The notes beneath the pieces are model-generated. The model made no database searches. It saw only the letters and a list, made by a program, of their open reading frames with translations, and was not told the DNA's origin. Both the position numbers and the translations under genes were made by a program. From Gamsiella multidivaricata (lineage: Eukaryota > Mortierellomycota > Mortierellomycetes > Mortierellales > Mortierellaceae), in contig NW_026251716.1 in the NCBI RefSeq assembly GCF_025024155.1, forward strand, positions 434,001 to 498,000: a stretch of DNA of 64,000 nt, given 5' to 3'. How positions within the stretch are numbered: the first letter of the stretch is position 1; each line of letters opens with the position of its first letter. This document shows positions 22,294 through 34,790 of this stretch, one piece after another.

Positions 22294-22364
22294 GATCTAC
22301 GCAGGGGTCGAACCTGCAATCTCCTGATTCGTAGTCAGACGCCTTTCCATTGGGCCAGCAGACC
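22294..22364 (-). tRNA. tRNA-Arg (anticodon ACG)
   Basis: A 71-nt cloverleaf on the minus strand. The acceptor stem is GGTCTGC with GTAGATC (G-U wobbles), the D arm is GCCCAATGGAAAGGC, and the anticodon loop is CTACGAA closed by a 5-bp stem (anticodon ACG, decoding CGU/CGC/CGA after inosine modification). The T arm is GCAGG-TTCGACC-CCTGC, which contains the B box. There is no intron and CCA is not encoded. A nearly identical gene is at 25454-25524. Confidence 0.93.
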
Positions 22365-22523
22365 AAATCCTTGGAAATGGCGGGTTTAATAATGTATATT
22401 ACTCTGATCATATGTAACAAGCCACATGTTTACACATATGACGTCACTGTTGCGGGAGTTTTGTTTTTCGTTTTCTCCCCCGTTTCGCCTCTTTTCGCTC
22501 CTTGTTCTCTTTGCCTCCTCATC

Positions 22524-22530
22524 TATAAAA
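22524..22530 (+). promoter_or_regulatory. TATA box upstream of the TBP gene
   Basis: TATAAAA, 335 nt upstream of the TBP start codon and followed by a pyrimidine-rich leader. It could be the core promoter of the TATA-binding-protein gene itself. Confidence 0.4.
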
Positions 22531-22858
22531 GCGCCAGAAAACAAGACCCATCTCCCCATTGCCAGAGGGTTCCTCAAGCTAATCACTCAGTCCAAGCACA
22601 CCCTTCAGACCACTCCTTCTGCCTTTAATACGAACATTATTTACGCACAACCATCAGGCACCAGCTTGAATATATTACTCCATCTCGTAGCACTGCGCAG
22701 CACTTTGTATTCCTTCTTGCCTTCATCACCTTTCTGCCCTTCTGCAACCTGCCCTCGCTTCTAGCTTCGCTACAAAGCTCCTTTCCTTTGTTTTTTCTGA
22801 TCTGGTCTCGCCGCCAAATATCGACAACCCAGTTGTGCTGACGATTCTTTGATCCATT

Positions 22859-23118
22859 ATGTTTGCCGTTCCCTCGATTTCTGCTCCTGGCTCATCGAAT
22901 GCCAATGCTGCCCAGCCCGAAAAGCCAGTGACAGAATTGACGGCAGAGGACCAGGCTGCCGTTGATGCTCCCCTGCACTCTGTTGCCGGTATCGTGCCGA
23001 CACTTCAGTAAGTGTATTTTATCGCTTTCTGGGATGCAATTGGTCTAAGTGTGTTTTTCTCTATTTGTTGCGATTGTTGCCTGCAATTAGTGTTATATCT
23101 ATTGTCGGGTTGAAGATG

Positions 23119-23154
<36 letters not shown>

Positions 23155-24362
23155 CATTTGCATGTGGTCAAAGGACATAGAAGAGGCATTACCGAACATC
23201 ATAACAATATCAGCCAACCCTTGTGTATGGGATGTTTTGGAAAACTGTCAAAATGTGTTACGACAAAAATACAACAATGCTGCAAGGGGACATAGAAGGA
23301 GGAAGAAATGGAAGAAATGGTGGTGAGATGGCGAGGGCGCAACCATGAGCGTTATTTATGTCTCACCACTTAGGAGTGCAAAGTAGTGAGCGTGACTTTA
23401 CATTGCGTTTCAATATGGGACCATTCATCTAACCTATCTACTGTCACCCACTGCATAGGAATATCGTCGCTACTGTCAACTTGGATTGTCGCTTGGATCT
23501 GAAGACCATTGCGCTGCATGCGCGTAACGCAGAGTACAATCCAAAGGTACACAGCATTTGCTATCTTTGAATCACCATTGCCTTATGTCGGTCATTTGGC
23601 AGTTGGCAGTGAGAATGATAAGCGAAAGGACCCTTGAGTCCTGAGAGGTATAAGAAAAAAAGCTGTCATTGAACTCTTTTTGCTCTCTCTCTCTCTGTCT
23701 CTCTTCAATGATCATTCATTGGCGAATGTAGCGCTTCGCTGCTGTGATTATGAGGATTCGTGAACCAAAGACGACGGCTCTTATCTTTGCCTCGGGCAAG
23801 ATGGTTGTCACTGGTGCAAAGTCGGAGGATGACTCGAAGCTGGCCTCTCGCAAGTACGCTCGCATCATTCAGAAGTTGGGCTTTCCCGCAAAATTTACGG
23901 ACTTCAAGATCCAGAACATTGTCGGCTCCTGCGACGTCAAGTTTCCTATCCGTCTTGAGGGGTTGGCCTACGCCCACGGACCTTTCACATCAGTAAGCGG
24001 AGCAAATTTTTCAGTCGGCCGACCATGACAATTGTGCTACCAAATGCATACTAATTTCTTTTGCGCGCTTGTGTCTATGTATGTGTCTAGTACGAGCCCG
24101 AGCTGTTCCCTGGCCTCATTTACCGCATGGTCAAGCCAAAGATTGTTTTACTGATTTTCGTCTCGGGCAAGATTGTGTTGACTGGTGCAAAGGTACAATG
24201 CACTGGTCATCATTGTAGAGCAGCACTGAAAACTACTTGGGCAAGCTTTCCGATTTTAACTGGCGCTTTGATTTGCTTTTGATTTGAAAACAGGTCCGCG
24301 AAGAAATTTACCAGGCGTTTGAAGCTATATACCCTGTGTTGACGGAATTCAGAAAACCCTAA
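22859..24362 (+). CDS. TBP: TATA-binding protein (TBP), general transcription factor
   Basis: Five exons: 22859-23007, 23459-23546, 23732-23992, 24091-24192 and 24294-24362, giving 222 aa. TBP binds the TATA element in the minor groove and nucleates TFIID, TFIIIB and SL1-type complexes. The conserved saddle is complete and holds two direct repeats. Repeat 1 runs from [20 protein letters not shown] through [20 protein letters not shown] and [13 protein letters not shown]. Repeat 2 runs from [20 protein letters not shown] through [30 protein letters not shown] and [11 protein letters not shown]. The N-terminal extension is only about 45 residues, Ala/Ser-rich and without a poly-Gln tract. Intron 1 (451 nt) carries a GA microsatellite. 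An AATAAA is at 24774. Confidence 0.97.
23123..23153. repeat. GA microsatellite in TBP intron 1
   Basis: About 15 uninterrupted GA units within the first intron of the TBP gene. Confidence 0.85.
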
Positions 24363-24773
24363 GTGGAAGTGCCGCGAACATGGCACAAGACACGGGATGA
24401 AATAATATTGGACTTGGATGGTGTTCATGAACAGGACCATCGGAGACCCTGTCGTCCTGCTACTCCTTCATATGCTGGCGCACCTTGCGGGTTCAACACA
24501 AACACAAACGCACAACAACAACGGACCGGGAAACCCCTCCCCTGCGATACTTTTTTTTCATGCTATCCTTTCTCGCACTCCTCACCCCTATTATCTTCTC
24601 TAGCAACGCTTGTATTGTACACTTTTCTCTTTTTTACTCTGGCTCTCGATGTGGTGAACATACTGCTCGCAGCGACTATTCCTTTTCTTTATTCTTTTCG
24701 GTAAACAACTTCTCCTCTCTGTTGCTAACACGAACAAATTAACACACACACTACTTGTAAAATATTAAACCGA

Positions 24774-24779
24774 AATAAA
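24774..24779 (+). terminator. Poly(A) signal AATAAA downstream of TBP
   Basis: Canonical hexamer, but 411 nt after the stop codon, so a long 3' UTR is implied if it is used. Confidence 0.4.
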
Positions 24780-24906
24780 GCTTCAACTTGCAATTTGTCA
24801 AAGAAATTTTAACTGCACTATGCGACCAAATCTGCGGACACATAACGTCAGCAAGGCGCCGGTTATACGCCATTCAGTTCTGGAAAGGAACAAAACAAGG
24901 CTTTTG

Positions 24907-25380
24907 CTCTAGCTAAGCAATACCTTTCCTGTGGTTCATACGTCGGCTGCTTCATGAGGGGCCCTTTGGCTTCAGCAATTGCACCAAGTATTTTACATGG
25001 GACAATCTATTTGACAACCCCTATACTAACTCCATATAAGGCCAACATTTTTTAAATGTCGATTATGCCAGTAGTCTTTATGGTACCTGGCCCCGGCTCT
25101 TTAAGCTAGAATCGTCATCTGTCTCTTAAAGGACTCCACAATGTAATTGATTTCCCATTTCGTCATCGCTGAGTCCGCCATCGACAAAACCCTGTTTTCC
25201 GTCATGAAGAAGGCTTCTCCCAAGGTCGCAAAAGGTTGCATGGGGTGCCAGGTGGAGGAAGGGATGGTTTTTAATCTCTCGCCCGTTGTTTCGACTTGAA
25301 ATTCGCAAAAGATACGAGTTTGTTTTACATGGGATTTGTGCAGGGGTAGCCAAATAGATTATTCCATTTTACATGGATTT
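24907..25380. repeat. Second MITE-like or degenerate repeat region
   Basis: 24907-24998 is an approximately 80% identical inverted copy of 22104-22200; shared runs include AAGCAAT.CCTTTCCTG, GGCCCTTTG and AAGTATTTTACATGG. Within the rest, TTTTACATGGGA...AATCTATTTG.C.ACCCCT near 24990-25022 is repeated in inverted orientation near 25338-25372. The motif TTTTACATGG is also seen at 25322 and 25366. The arrangement suggests a decayed relative of the element at 22063, ending about 75 bp from the second tRNA-Arg. Confidence 0.5.
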
Positions 25381-25453
25381 CCTGCATGGATGATCAAATA
25401 TGACTAACCATCCAAGTTGCCAAAAAGCTCGAGAGAAAAGAGTACATGTACTT

Positions 25454-25524
25454 GATCTACGCAGGGGTCGAACCTGCAATCTCCTGATTCGTAGTCAGAC
25501 GCCTTTCCATTGGGCCAGTAGACC
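25454..25524 (-). tRNA. tRNA-Arg (anticodon ACG), second copy
   Basis: 71 nt on the minus strand, identical to the gene at 22294 except in the acceptor stem, where GGTCTAC pairs fully with GTAGATC apart from one G-U. Anticodon loop CTACGAA gives ACG. The T arm is GCAGG-TTCGACC-CCTGC. It is intronless. Confidence 0.93.
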
Positions 25525-27596
25525 TTGTTGGTTATGGCCGTCTACTGATTATAATATGTTCAATTTATTTTCTTTCCCTATTTGCAATACCCTTTAACTG
25601 CAAGACCCTCTATTTGCATATCCCTTCCCTTATGTGCATGCTTTCGCTTGGGTTTGAGTCTCGAATTAGCAAGGTCACGCAGGAGTTAGGTTAGGCTAGC
25701 TATGCGACATGGGTTATGAATTTGACGCCTCAAGCCAACATAGTTGGTAGGGGATGCGGCTCTGCCGTGCATGGAAGGCATCTATGGCTTCAAGGCCTTT
25801 GCGGGCCATGCGTCTCGTGCTCATGTGGATTTATGTTAATAAAGCTATTGATAAAATTTAACTTCAAGAATCACGTAGTGAAGACTCGTTAGAACCGAAC
25901 ATGTATGCGGGATCGAGACAGAAAGTCAAATCAAATCAAACGGTCGATGGTCGAGGCAGGCTTGCCGGAATACGTGGGATTACATGAACAGGTTCACCAC
26001 CACCCAAAAACATGCACCATCCTAGCCAGCGCTTCTGGGACAAACAGGAAAAAATCCTAACCAGCAAGAACAGCTCCCTCATAATCAACCACTATTTAGA
26101 GAGTGCTATTGCTAATAATAATAAAAATGTGCATGCTTCACCTCAGGATGTCTTCGCGCACTACAGGCTATGTAGGGAGCAAGGGCCATCGATTCATCAC
26201 TCATATGGTCATTGATTATGAAGTACGGATCCGTTGTGACATAGTCGGAGCGGACAGCTTGCTGTTTGTTTTCTACCCTACCTGCAGGCGTCCTTTCTAT
26301 CACAGTTAATAAATCCCATGTCTTTGAGGGGTTTCGTAAAAAAAAAAAAAAAAAATACTTTGGTGGAAAGGGTAATGCAGTAGATCATTGCTAGTTAAGT
26401 ATGATAGACTCGCAGGGTCAACCGACTCGAGAGACAAATTGTTATAGGCATGCAGCAAGAAGGGTAAAGGAACTGCTAGAGTTTGCAGCTTCTAACGCAA
26501 AAGAACCAAAAAAAAAAAAAAAGACATTTTCATGTCCACACCTATCGCATCTGTAGCTTCTACAATTGACAAAGTACGCGTTCGGCACACGTCTGGTAAA
26601 TCTTTTTTTTTTTTTTTTTTTTTTTTTTTCGATAGAAACGTTTTCTTATGAGGGCTAAGTCTGCTCTCCCTTTACTTATCCATTACATATCATGATCTGG
26701 GCTATCTACTGGATTTTGTTTAATACGTTCATTCCCTATGTAGAGACAATAGGGCCCATACGCGGATGGACTTCCGTTCATGAAGAAAATTAGTATGCTG
26801 TGTTCATCTTCATATCAGTACATATAAAGATATTGGATGTCTGCGAAATTATGGGTTCTTTGGGTTGTAAGGCCACTGAAGTTTTTAGTGGGTTGTCCCT
26901 CACGACGCTTGACAAGATGTCTTTGATATTAAAGTTACTGGGGGTTTAGGCCTTTTGCTAGTGTACCTGAGTATCATAGGACAAAACGCTTTACGCTACA
27001 GGCACTTTGGTGCTTAAAGTGCGAAGTTCATTGCAAATGCGAGCAGCAGTTGCTCAGAGACAAGCATACCAGACTACCTTTCCATATTGTATAAAAAGAA
27101 GCACAAGTCGATGTTGCATAGGGTAGTGTAGCTATTGACAACTGCAGAATTTGGTCCTCTGATAGTGTTTATCACAAAAAGCTGCTCATATTAAGTGATG
27201 AATTGAGCGAAAACGAACAAATGAACACGTCAACATGGAAGGCATGATGCGCAATGGACCTGCGCATCTTTTCTTGAATATGGAGAGACTCTTTGATATG
27301 CTTGTTTCCGTTCAATTGCTCGATTGGATGTGTGACATTTTTATATTCAAAGTTCAGCAGCTCATCGCTCACTCCTTCTTTTCTTCGTTCCTCTTCACTC
27401 CCATCCTTCATCATCTCTCCGCCATCTGTCACCACACAGCGTGGTATATTTCTCGACCCTTTCGTACTCGACACAAGCGGATCATCGAACACTAACAACA
27501 CATCCAAGGGGACTGAACTTGTCACTCCAGCATCAGGATTCCATTCTTCACTCGCACACGACATCTCAGTAACGGTCAACGGAAAGAGTGTACATC
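25525..27596. other. Intergenic region with homopolymer tracts
   Basis: About 2 kb without a supportable gene. Homopolymer runs lie at about 26338-26355 (A), 26508-26522 (A) and 26602-26629 (T). The last ~250 bp are the promoter/leader of the epsin gene. Confidence 0.6.
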
Positions 27597-29651
27597 ATGG
27601 AGAATTTCATAGAGAACGTGTCCGGATACTCCATGTGGGATATCCGCAATGCCCTCGAGAAGGTGTAAGCGATATGTCGGCATCATTTAGCAGAAACTGT
27701 AAGACCTATATCGCTCTTGAAGCCAAGCTGTTGATTGTAGTGCTTTGATCCCTCTCTTCTAGGACCGCTAAGGTCATGAACTACACGGAAATGGAGCAGA
27801 AAGTCAGGGAGGCCACCAGCAACGATCCCTGGGGGGCGTCCGGCACCCTAAAGCAGGAATTGGCTCAGGCCACACACAACTTGTACGCAGTGACCATCAT
27901 GTTTAGGATCAATGAACTGTCCCCGACGTTCCAATACTCATCGACATTATTGCTTTCTTGTACCTCTCATAGCCAATACTTCAACGAGATTATGCCTGCC
28001 CTCTTTAAGCGCTTTACAGAGAGAGAGACGCGCGAATGGCGCGTAATCTACAAGGTCAGTCACCGATCATTATTAGCCCATTGACCCTCTGCTTTCTAGC
28101 TATTGACATCCTACTGATATATTGTTGCCTTTCATTGTTTCAACACACTAGTCGTTGGTTCTTCTCGAGTACCTTGTCACGCACGGCTCCGAGCGTGTCG
28201 TTGACGAAGCAAGAAGCCATATCTCGACTGTCAAGGTACTCCGCAACTTTCAGTATGTGGATGACAATGGCAAGGATGAGGGTATCAATGGTATGTGACA
28301 ATGGAGACATTGTTTCGAGGCGACTTTATTTTCATGGCCGTATCGTCGCTTCGCCGCTGCTAATGCTTTACCTTCTTTGATCCATAATTCTAGTTCGCAA
28401 CCGTGCCAAAGAGTTCGCTGAGACGCTGAGCAGCGTAGATCGCATTAAGGAGGAACGCAAGAAGGCAAAGGCAAATCGAAACAAATTTGTTGGTTCTGAG
28501 GGAGGCGGAAGTGGATTTGCAGGCACCAGCTCTAAATATGGAGGCTTTGGAAGCGACAGTTACTTTGACGACCGCTCTGGTAAGTTTTCATGGCAAATAG
28601 CTTAAGCAAGAAATTTCACTTACGAATACCCTGACCAACATTCTCAATGGAATTGAACATTAGGCGGATATGGAGGATACAGTGGCGGTGGATCAGGAAG
28701 TGGGCGGTATGATGATCGTAGCAGCAGCAGCAGGCCCGGCCGCTATGACGACGAAGATCGGGACCCATCTAGCTCACCACCCGTCCGTCGTAGTGCTCGC
28801 AAGTCTGAGGCGGCCAAGGCCGCTGCCAAGGTCGAACCCGTCAAGGAGGTGAACCTCTTTGATTTTGATGAACCCGCTACATCGGCGCCTGCGAACCAGG
28901 TTGCCTTTGGTTCGAACACATCCAAGCCTGCGGACGATGGCTGGGGTGACCTTCAGTCTGCCACTGACGATTTTGACGATTTTCAAAGTGCACCTCCAGT
29001 CGAACAAAAGGCTCAGGCGTCCATTCCAGCGTTTCCAGCCTATACTCCCACAATGGCCTCTGTCCTCCCGCCAGTAAGGACAAACAGTACTTCCAGCAGC
29101 GCCGGCAATGGTTTTGGCGGAGTCAGCGCCAAACCAGCGAATAATGGCGGGGCATTCGATCTCTTGGGAAGCAGTCCTGTCAACAGCAACACGATGGCCT
29201 CGTTCGGCGGCAGCACCATCCCTCCCCTATCGGCATCGTCGGCGCAGTCTAACAACAACGTCAAGCCCTCTTCCTCTTTTCCAGTTCAGGTATGTTTCTA
29301 TTCTGTATGGATGGTTTATTGTCATACAGTTCGGACAATACCCTTATCACCATGCTGTTTCATTGTTAGACCAATAATCCCTCGGCTTCCAATCCTAATG
29401 ATATTTGGGCCAATGCTTCTGGATTGATCTCGTTGGATGGTCTCGGCAAGACCAAGGCCAAGGAGGCAGCGCCGTCCATGAACGCCTTGGCAGCCAACTC
29501 ATGGAATTCTGGCGCGTGGGCCAGCAAGCCTGCGACCCCTGCCGCCTCCAACCAAAACTCAATGGCATTTGGTAACTTTGGAACAATGCCAACCAACAAC
29601 CAGTCAGCCAAGAAGAACAATAATATGAACTTTGACGATCTGCTGTCCTAG
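27597..29651 (+). CDS. Epsin-like ENTH-domain clathrin adaptor (Ent3 / CLINT1 type)
   Basis: Seven exons: 27597-27664, 27763-27882, 27973-28054, 28152-28290, 28394-28579, 28664-29289 and 29370-29651, giving 500 aa. Residues 10-150 form an ENTH domain, which binds phosphoinositides and bends membranes. Diagnostic stretches are VMNYTEMEQKVREATSNDPW, WRVIYKSLVLLEYLVTHGSE and VRNRAKEFAETLSSVDRIKE. Compared with endocytic epsins there are no obvious ubiquitin-interacting motifs. The Gly/Ser-rich tail instead carries acidic-phenylalanine peptides (VNLFDFDEPA, DDFDDFQSAP) like those that bind the AP-1/GGA gamma-ear, plus a terminal MNFDDLLS, a likely clathrin- or adaptor-binding motif. This favours a trans-Golgi/endosome role. 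An AATAAA lies at 29729. All introns are GT..AG and short. Confidence 0.93.
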
Positions 29652-29728
29652 ATCGGGTCCGCATAGTATGCGGTATTCTCGGATACCTCTCTATCTGAAA
29701 TAACTATAATACTCAGGTTTTGCACTGA

Positions 29729-29734
29729 AATAAA
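29729..29734 (+). terminator. Poly(A) signal AATAAA of the epsin gene
   Basis: Canonical hexamer 78 nt after the epsin stop codon. Confidence 0.6.
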
Positions 29735-30230
29735 CGTCTACATTGAATATTCAGACGGCCTTGTTCCTTGCGTCGTTTGAAATCAATATTGAGGTGTATG
29801 TTCTGTAAAGTCCAGTGCTGTGCTGCTGGTGTTAGTATAGCAAGCTGAAACTGCGAGATAAAGGTGCGAAAGGGGCGGAATGTGATTCCGTGGCTTGATT
29901 GTATAGCCGATGAGCACTTTGAGATTAAGCACTTCGCCGTGCTGTAGACCCTAGCCGTTTTTGATTTTTGCCAAAGACAATGCGACAATGCGCCGAGGCT
30001 TTGAAGGATGCGACGACTTGTATTCCTAGCTCTCTCGCATATTAATACCGCCCGTCGTGCATACCCTTTAGCCTGCTGCCAACGCCGGTACCCGCTGTGC
30101 CCACCAGATGGATAGGGGGAATTAATTGCGTTCCTTGGGGCACTTCTTGGGATGGTCATATTCTTGGGCCGTGGCCTTGGCGACATGATGGCAGCATCCA
30201 CACTGCGAGAATTATCACCACAGAGATGTG

Positions 30231-30509
30231 ATGGCGGCTGAGAACATGTCCAGGATTGTCAGAGGACACCTGGAGAAGCAAGAACGACCTCTTTACCTAC
30301 AGCCCAAGACGGCCGATGGACGGTACCCTTGGCAGGAGGGCCCAAACATGAACTCTTCCACAGTTGGCACCAGCAACACCAACAGCAGTGCATCGACGAC
30401 CAGCGCTAGTACAAGCACCGGTGCTCTCCCCCGTGGTCGCAAGTGGACACTATCTGTATCGAACAAGCCAAGAAAGCCCGGGAAAAAAGCAAGAGTTTTA
30501 GAATCATAG
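30231..30509 (+). CDS. Small hypothetical protein (92 aa)
   Basis: An ATG-initiated frame of 92 codons between the epsin and SR-protein genes. The N-terminal half has sequence-like complexity (SRIVRGHLEKQERPLYLQPK, then GRYPWQEGPN), followed by a Ser/Thr/Asn-rich linker and a basic C-terminus (SNKPRKPGKKARVLES) that could be a nuclear targeting signal. No family was recognised. A CACCACAG acceptor-like site lies just upstream, so this may be the last exon of a gene whose first exon was not identified. A chance frame is possible. Confidence 0.35.
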   Translation: MAAENMSRIVRGHLEKQERPLYLQPKTADGRYPWQEGPNMNSSTVGTSNTNSSASTTSASTSTGALPRGRKWTLSVSNKPRKPGKKARVLES

Positions 30510-30729
30510 TTAAGTCTAGTTTTTTGTGTGTCACACTTGCTGAGTTCGGTGCATAAGGAGGGCACCTATTTCACTTCGGTGACCTAGTCTACGCCTGAAA
30601 TGCACTGGATTCCAAAACTCCTTAAACAATGCCACCGCACCATTATCCTTCTCCTTACTCTTCTTTTCTTCCGCCGCCCAACCGCGCCTTTTTAGTTTTC
30701 TGTCAATTGCCACACCGTACTATTGTCCC

Positions 30730-32439
30730 ATGTCCCGCCGCACCCTCTTCGTCTCGTAAGAATCCGCAAATCGCCATTGTCGCCTGCCGTTGGATCGGTC
30801 ATGAACCCACAAGAACCAGTCTTCCTCATGTCTTGCTGCCTGTCTTGTCCGTCGTAATAGTGGATTCTCTCACCGCACTCGCGCAAGAGATCTTGCTTAT
30901 GAATTCGAGAGGTAAAGGATAAAGCCATGGCTATGTTGTTAACCTCCAGCTTTTATGTGTGCCTTCATGTTCTAATTATGTCTGTTTTTTGTCCGAATTA
31001 GATACGGTCCCCTTGTGCGCTGCGATATTCCCGCTCTCCGTAATGATTCTTCGAAGCCGTAAGTAATGCGCCCATTATCTGATCGAGGACTGTTGAGGAC
31101 TGGATCTTTTTACCTTCAGCACCGCAGACGATGTGGGTACGAGTTGCCGCCCAAGGACAATGGCAGCATTCAATACGCCAATTTTTGATGCAAGAAGCAT
31201 ACTTCGGATTCGCTTACACACAACACCGCAACACTGGTTGATTCAAACCTCGAGCATCCAATTGTTTACCAGGATATACTCCGCTGTTTAGCCCACCATC
31301 CAGGAGGAATATCTCATCTTTTCGCCAGACTCGAAGATTATGAATGAGGCATGGATTGAAGCTTCAATTGATGGCCAATTATCATGATATCGCTATTTAT
31401 CACCCCGACAATATCAACAGGAGTGGTTCCATAATCGTCCATCTGTAATGTCCTGCTAACACTCAGTCGTATCGAAATCACAAAAATCAAAAGTACACGA
31501 TACGAGTCGATCGATCGATGTTCGAGAGACGATAATGTGGTCAACCACCAACGAATGCACAATATATCCTTTCGGACCCAATCAAAACGACAAGACGAAC
31601 AGATGTCTTCCTCCTCCTTCCGTCCACGCCTTAAACATGTCTGGATCCTGCCTTACTGAACTCGACTCCTCTCTCTTTGTTTCCTTCCTCTTCGCAACCT
31701 GCTGCCTCGCGATATCCTGCCTGGCACCGATTATATTTATTGCAACTGTTTTTGCTTGATTGGTGTCATCCGCTATATGGCTTAAACGTTTAACCGCATT
31801 GGATGGTATTGCAGTTACGCATTTGTTGAGTTTGAAGATGATAGAGATGCCCGCGATGCCTACCACGAGATGAGAGACGTCCGATTTGAGGGCTATCGCC
31901 TTGATGTTCAGGTACCACAACATAGCCACTATTGTTACCTGCCGAATCATGCCGATTGCAAGTTCAGCTAATATTGACTGTGGTCTTTGTTTTTGCTCAA
32001 TTATAACTAGTTCGCCAAAAACGCGCCCAGTGCTTCGTGGAGATATGAGCGCGGAGGCGGGCGTGGACGCTCCAGATCCCCTCCTCGCCGTGGTCGCTCG
32101 CCACCTCGCCGTCGTTCGCCTCGTCGTTCCCCTAGTCCTCTGCCTCGTCGTCGCTCACCGAGCCCTCGAGGCCGCAGCCCAAGTCCTCGTGGTCGCCGCC
32201 CTCGCTCACCCAGCCCAGCTGGTGCGCGCCGTCGTACCTCTGCTTCTCGTTCGCCCGTTCGTGGTCGTAGTGAAGAACGAGAGGTTGATCGCGATGGTGA
32301 CCAAGTGATGTCGCCTAGGCATTCTCGCAGCCCAGAACGCCGTCCCTCAGGAGACGCTGGCAACGGTGGCGGTCGCTCGCGTTCGCCTTCCCCCCGTGGC
32401 CGTTCTGTCTCAGCCAGATCTCGCTCTGTGACTCCTTAG
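30730..32439 (+). CDS. SR-type splicing factor (one RRM plus RS domain)
   Basis: Five exons: 30730-30755, 30861-30911, 31002-31058, 31815-31911 and 32011-32439, giving 219 aa. The start is fixed by the 26-nt first exon (MSRRTLFV), which splices to give RNP2 as LFVSGF. RNP1 is KPYAFVEFED. The RRM spans residues 1-75 (beginning SRRTLFVSGFSHRTRARDL, ending RFEGYRLDVQFAKNAPSASW). A Gly/Arg hinge (RYERGGGRGRSRS) leads into an Arg-Ser/Arg-Ser-Pro repeat domain of about 120 residues ending ARSRSVTP. SR proteins recognise exonic enhancers, recruit the spliceosome and are regulated by RS phosphorylation in the nucleus. Intron 3 is 756 nt, against about 90-105 nt for the others, a position typical of autoregulatory alternative exons. 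AATAAA is at 32587. Confidence 0.92.
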
Positions 32440-32586
32440 GACGCCTTTTACATCGTTTCAGTCTTCCGTCCTGAATAGACCAAGAGTTCTGACGGACATG
32501 GTAATGGACAGGGAAGGCAGCAGCAACTAACAGTTACCTCGATATTAGCAACAAAACATTAGCATCGTCCACCAAAGGAATAACGA

Positions 32587-32592
32587 AATAAA
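32587..32592 (+). terminator. Poly(A) signal AATAAA of the SR-protein gene
   Basis: Canonical hexamer about 150 nt after the stop codon. Confidence 0.55.
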
Positions 32593-32725
32593 GAACTCGA
32601 CAGCAGCCTGAGCTACATATAGCAGCTTTTCGCACTGATGGCTATTATATTTTATTCTACAGATGATCCCTTATGTTCTTTTATGGTGGCAAATACGGCA
32701 CTCTATTTGCTCCTGATTAGTTGCT

Positions 32726-34790
<2,065 letters not shown>

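Noticed and set aside
27172..27579. 135-codon minus-strand frame upstream of epsin
   Set aside because: It starts at a non-ATG codon and covers the epsin promoter/leader; no motif.
29713..30186. 157-codon minus-strand ATG frame (MSPRPRPKNMTIPRS...) downstream of epsin
   Set aside because: It overlaps the epsin 3' UTR and poly(A) signal, shows no recognisable motif and no coding bias; kept out for lack of support.
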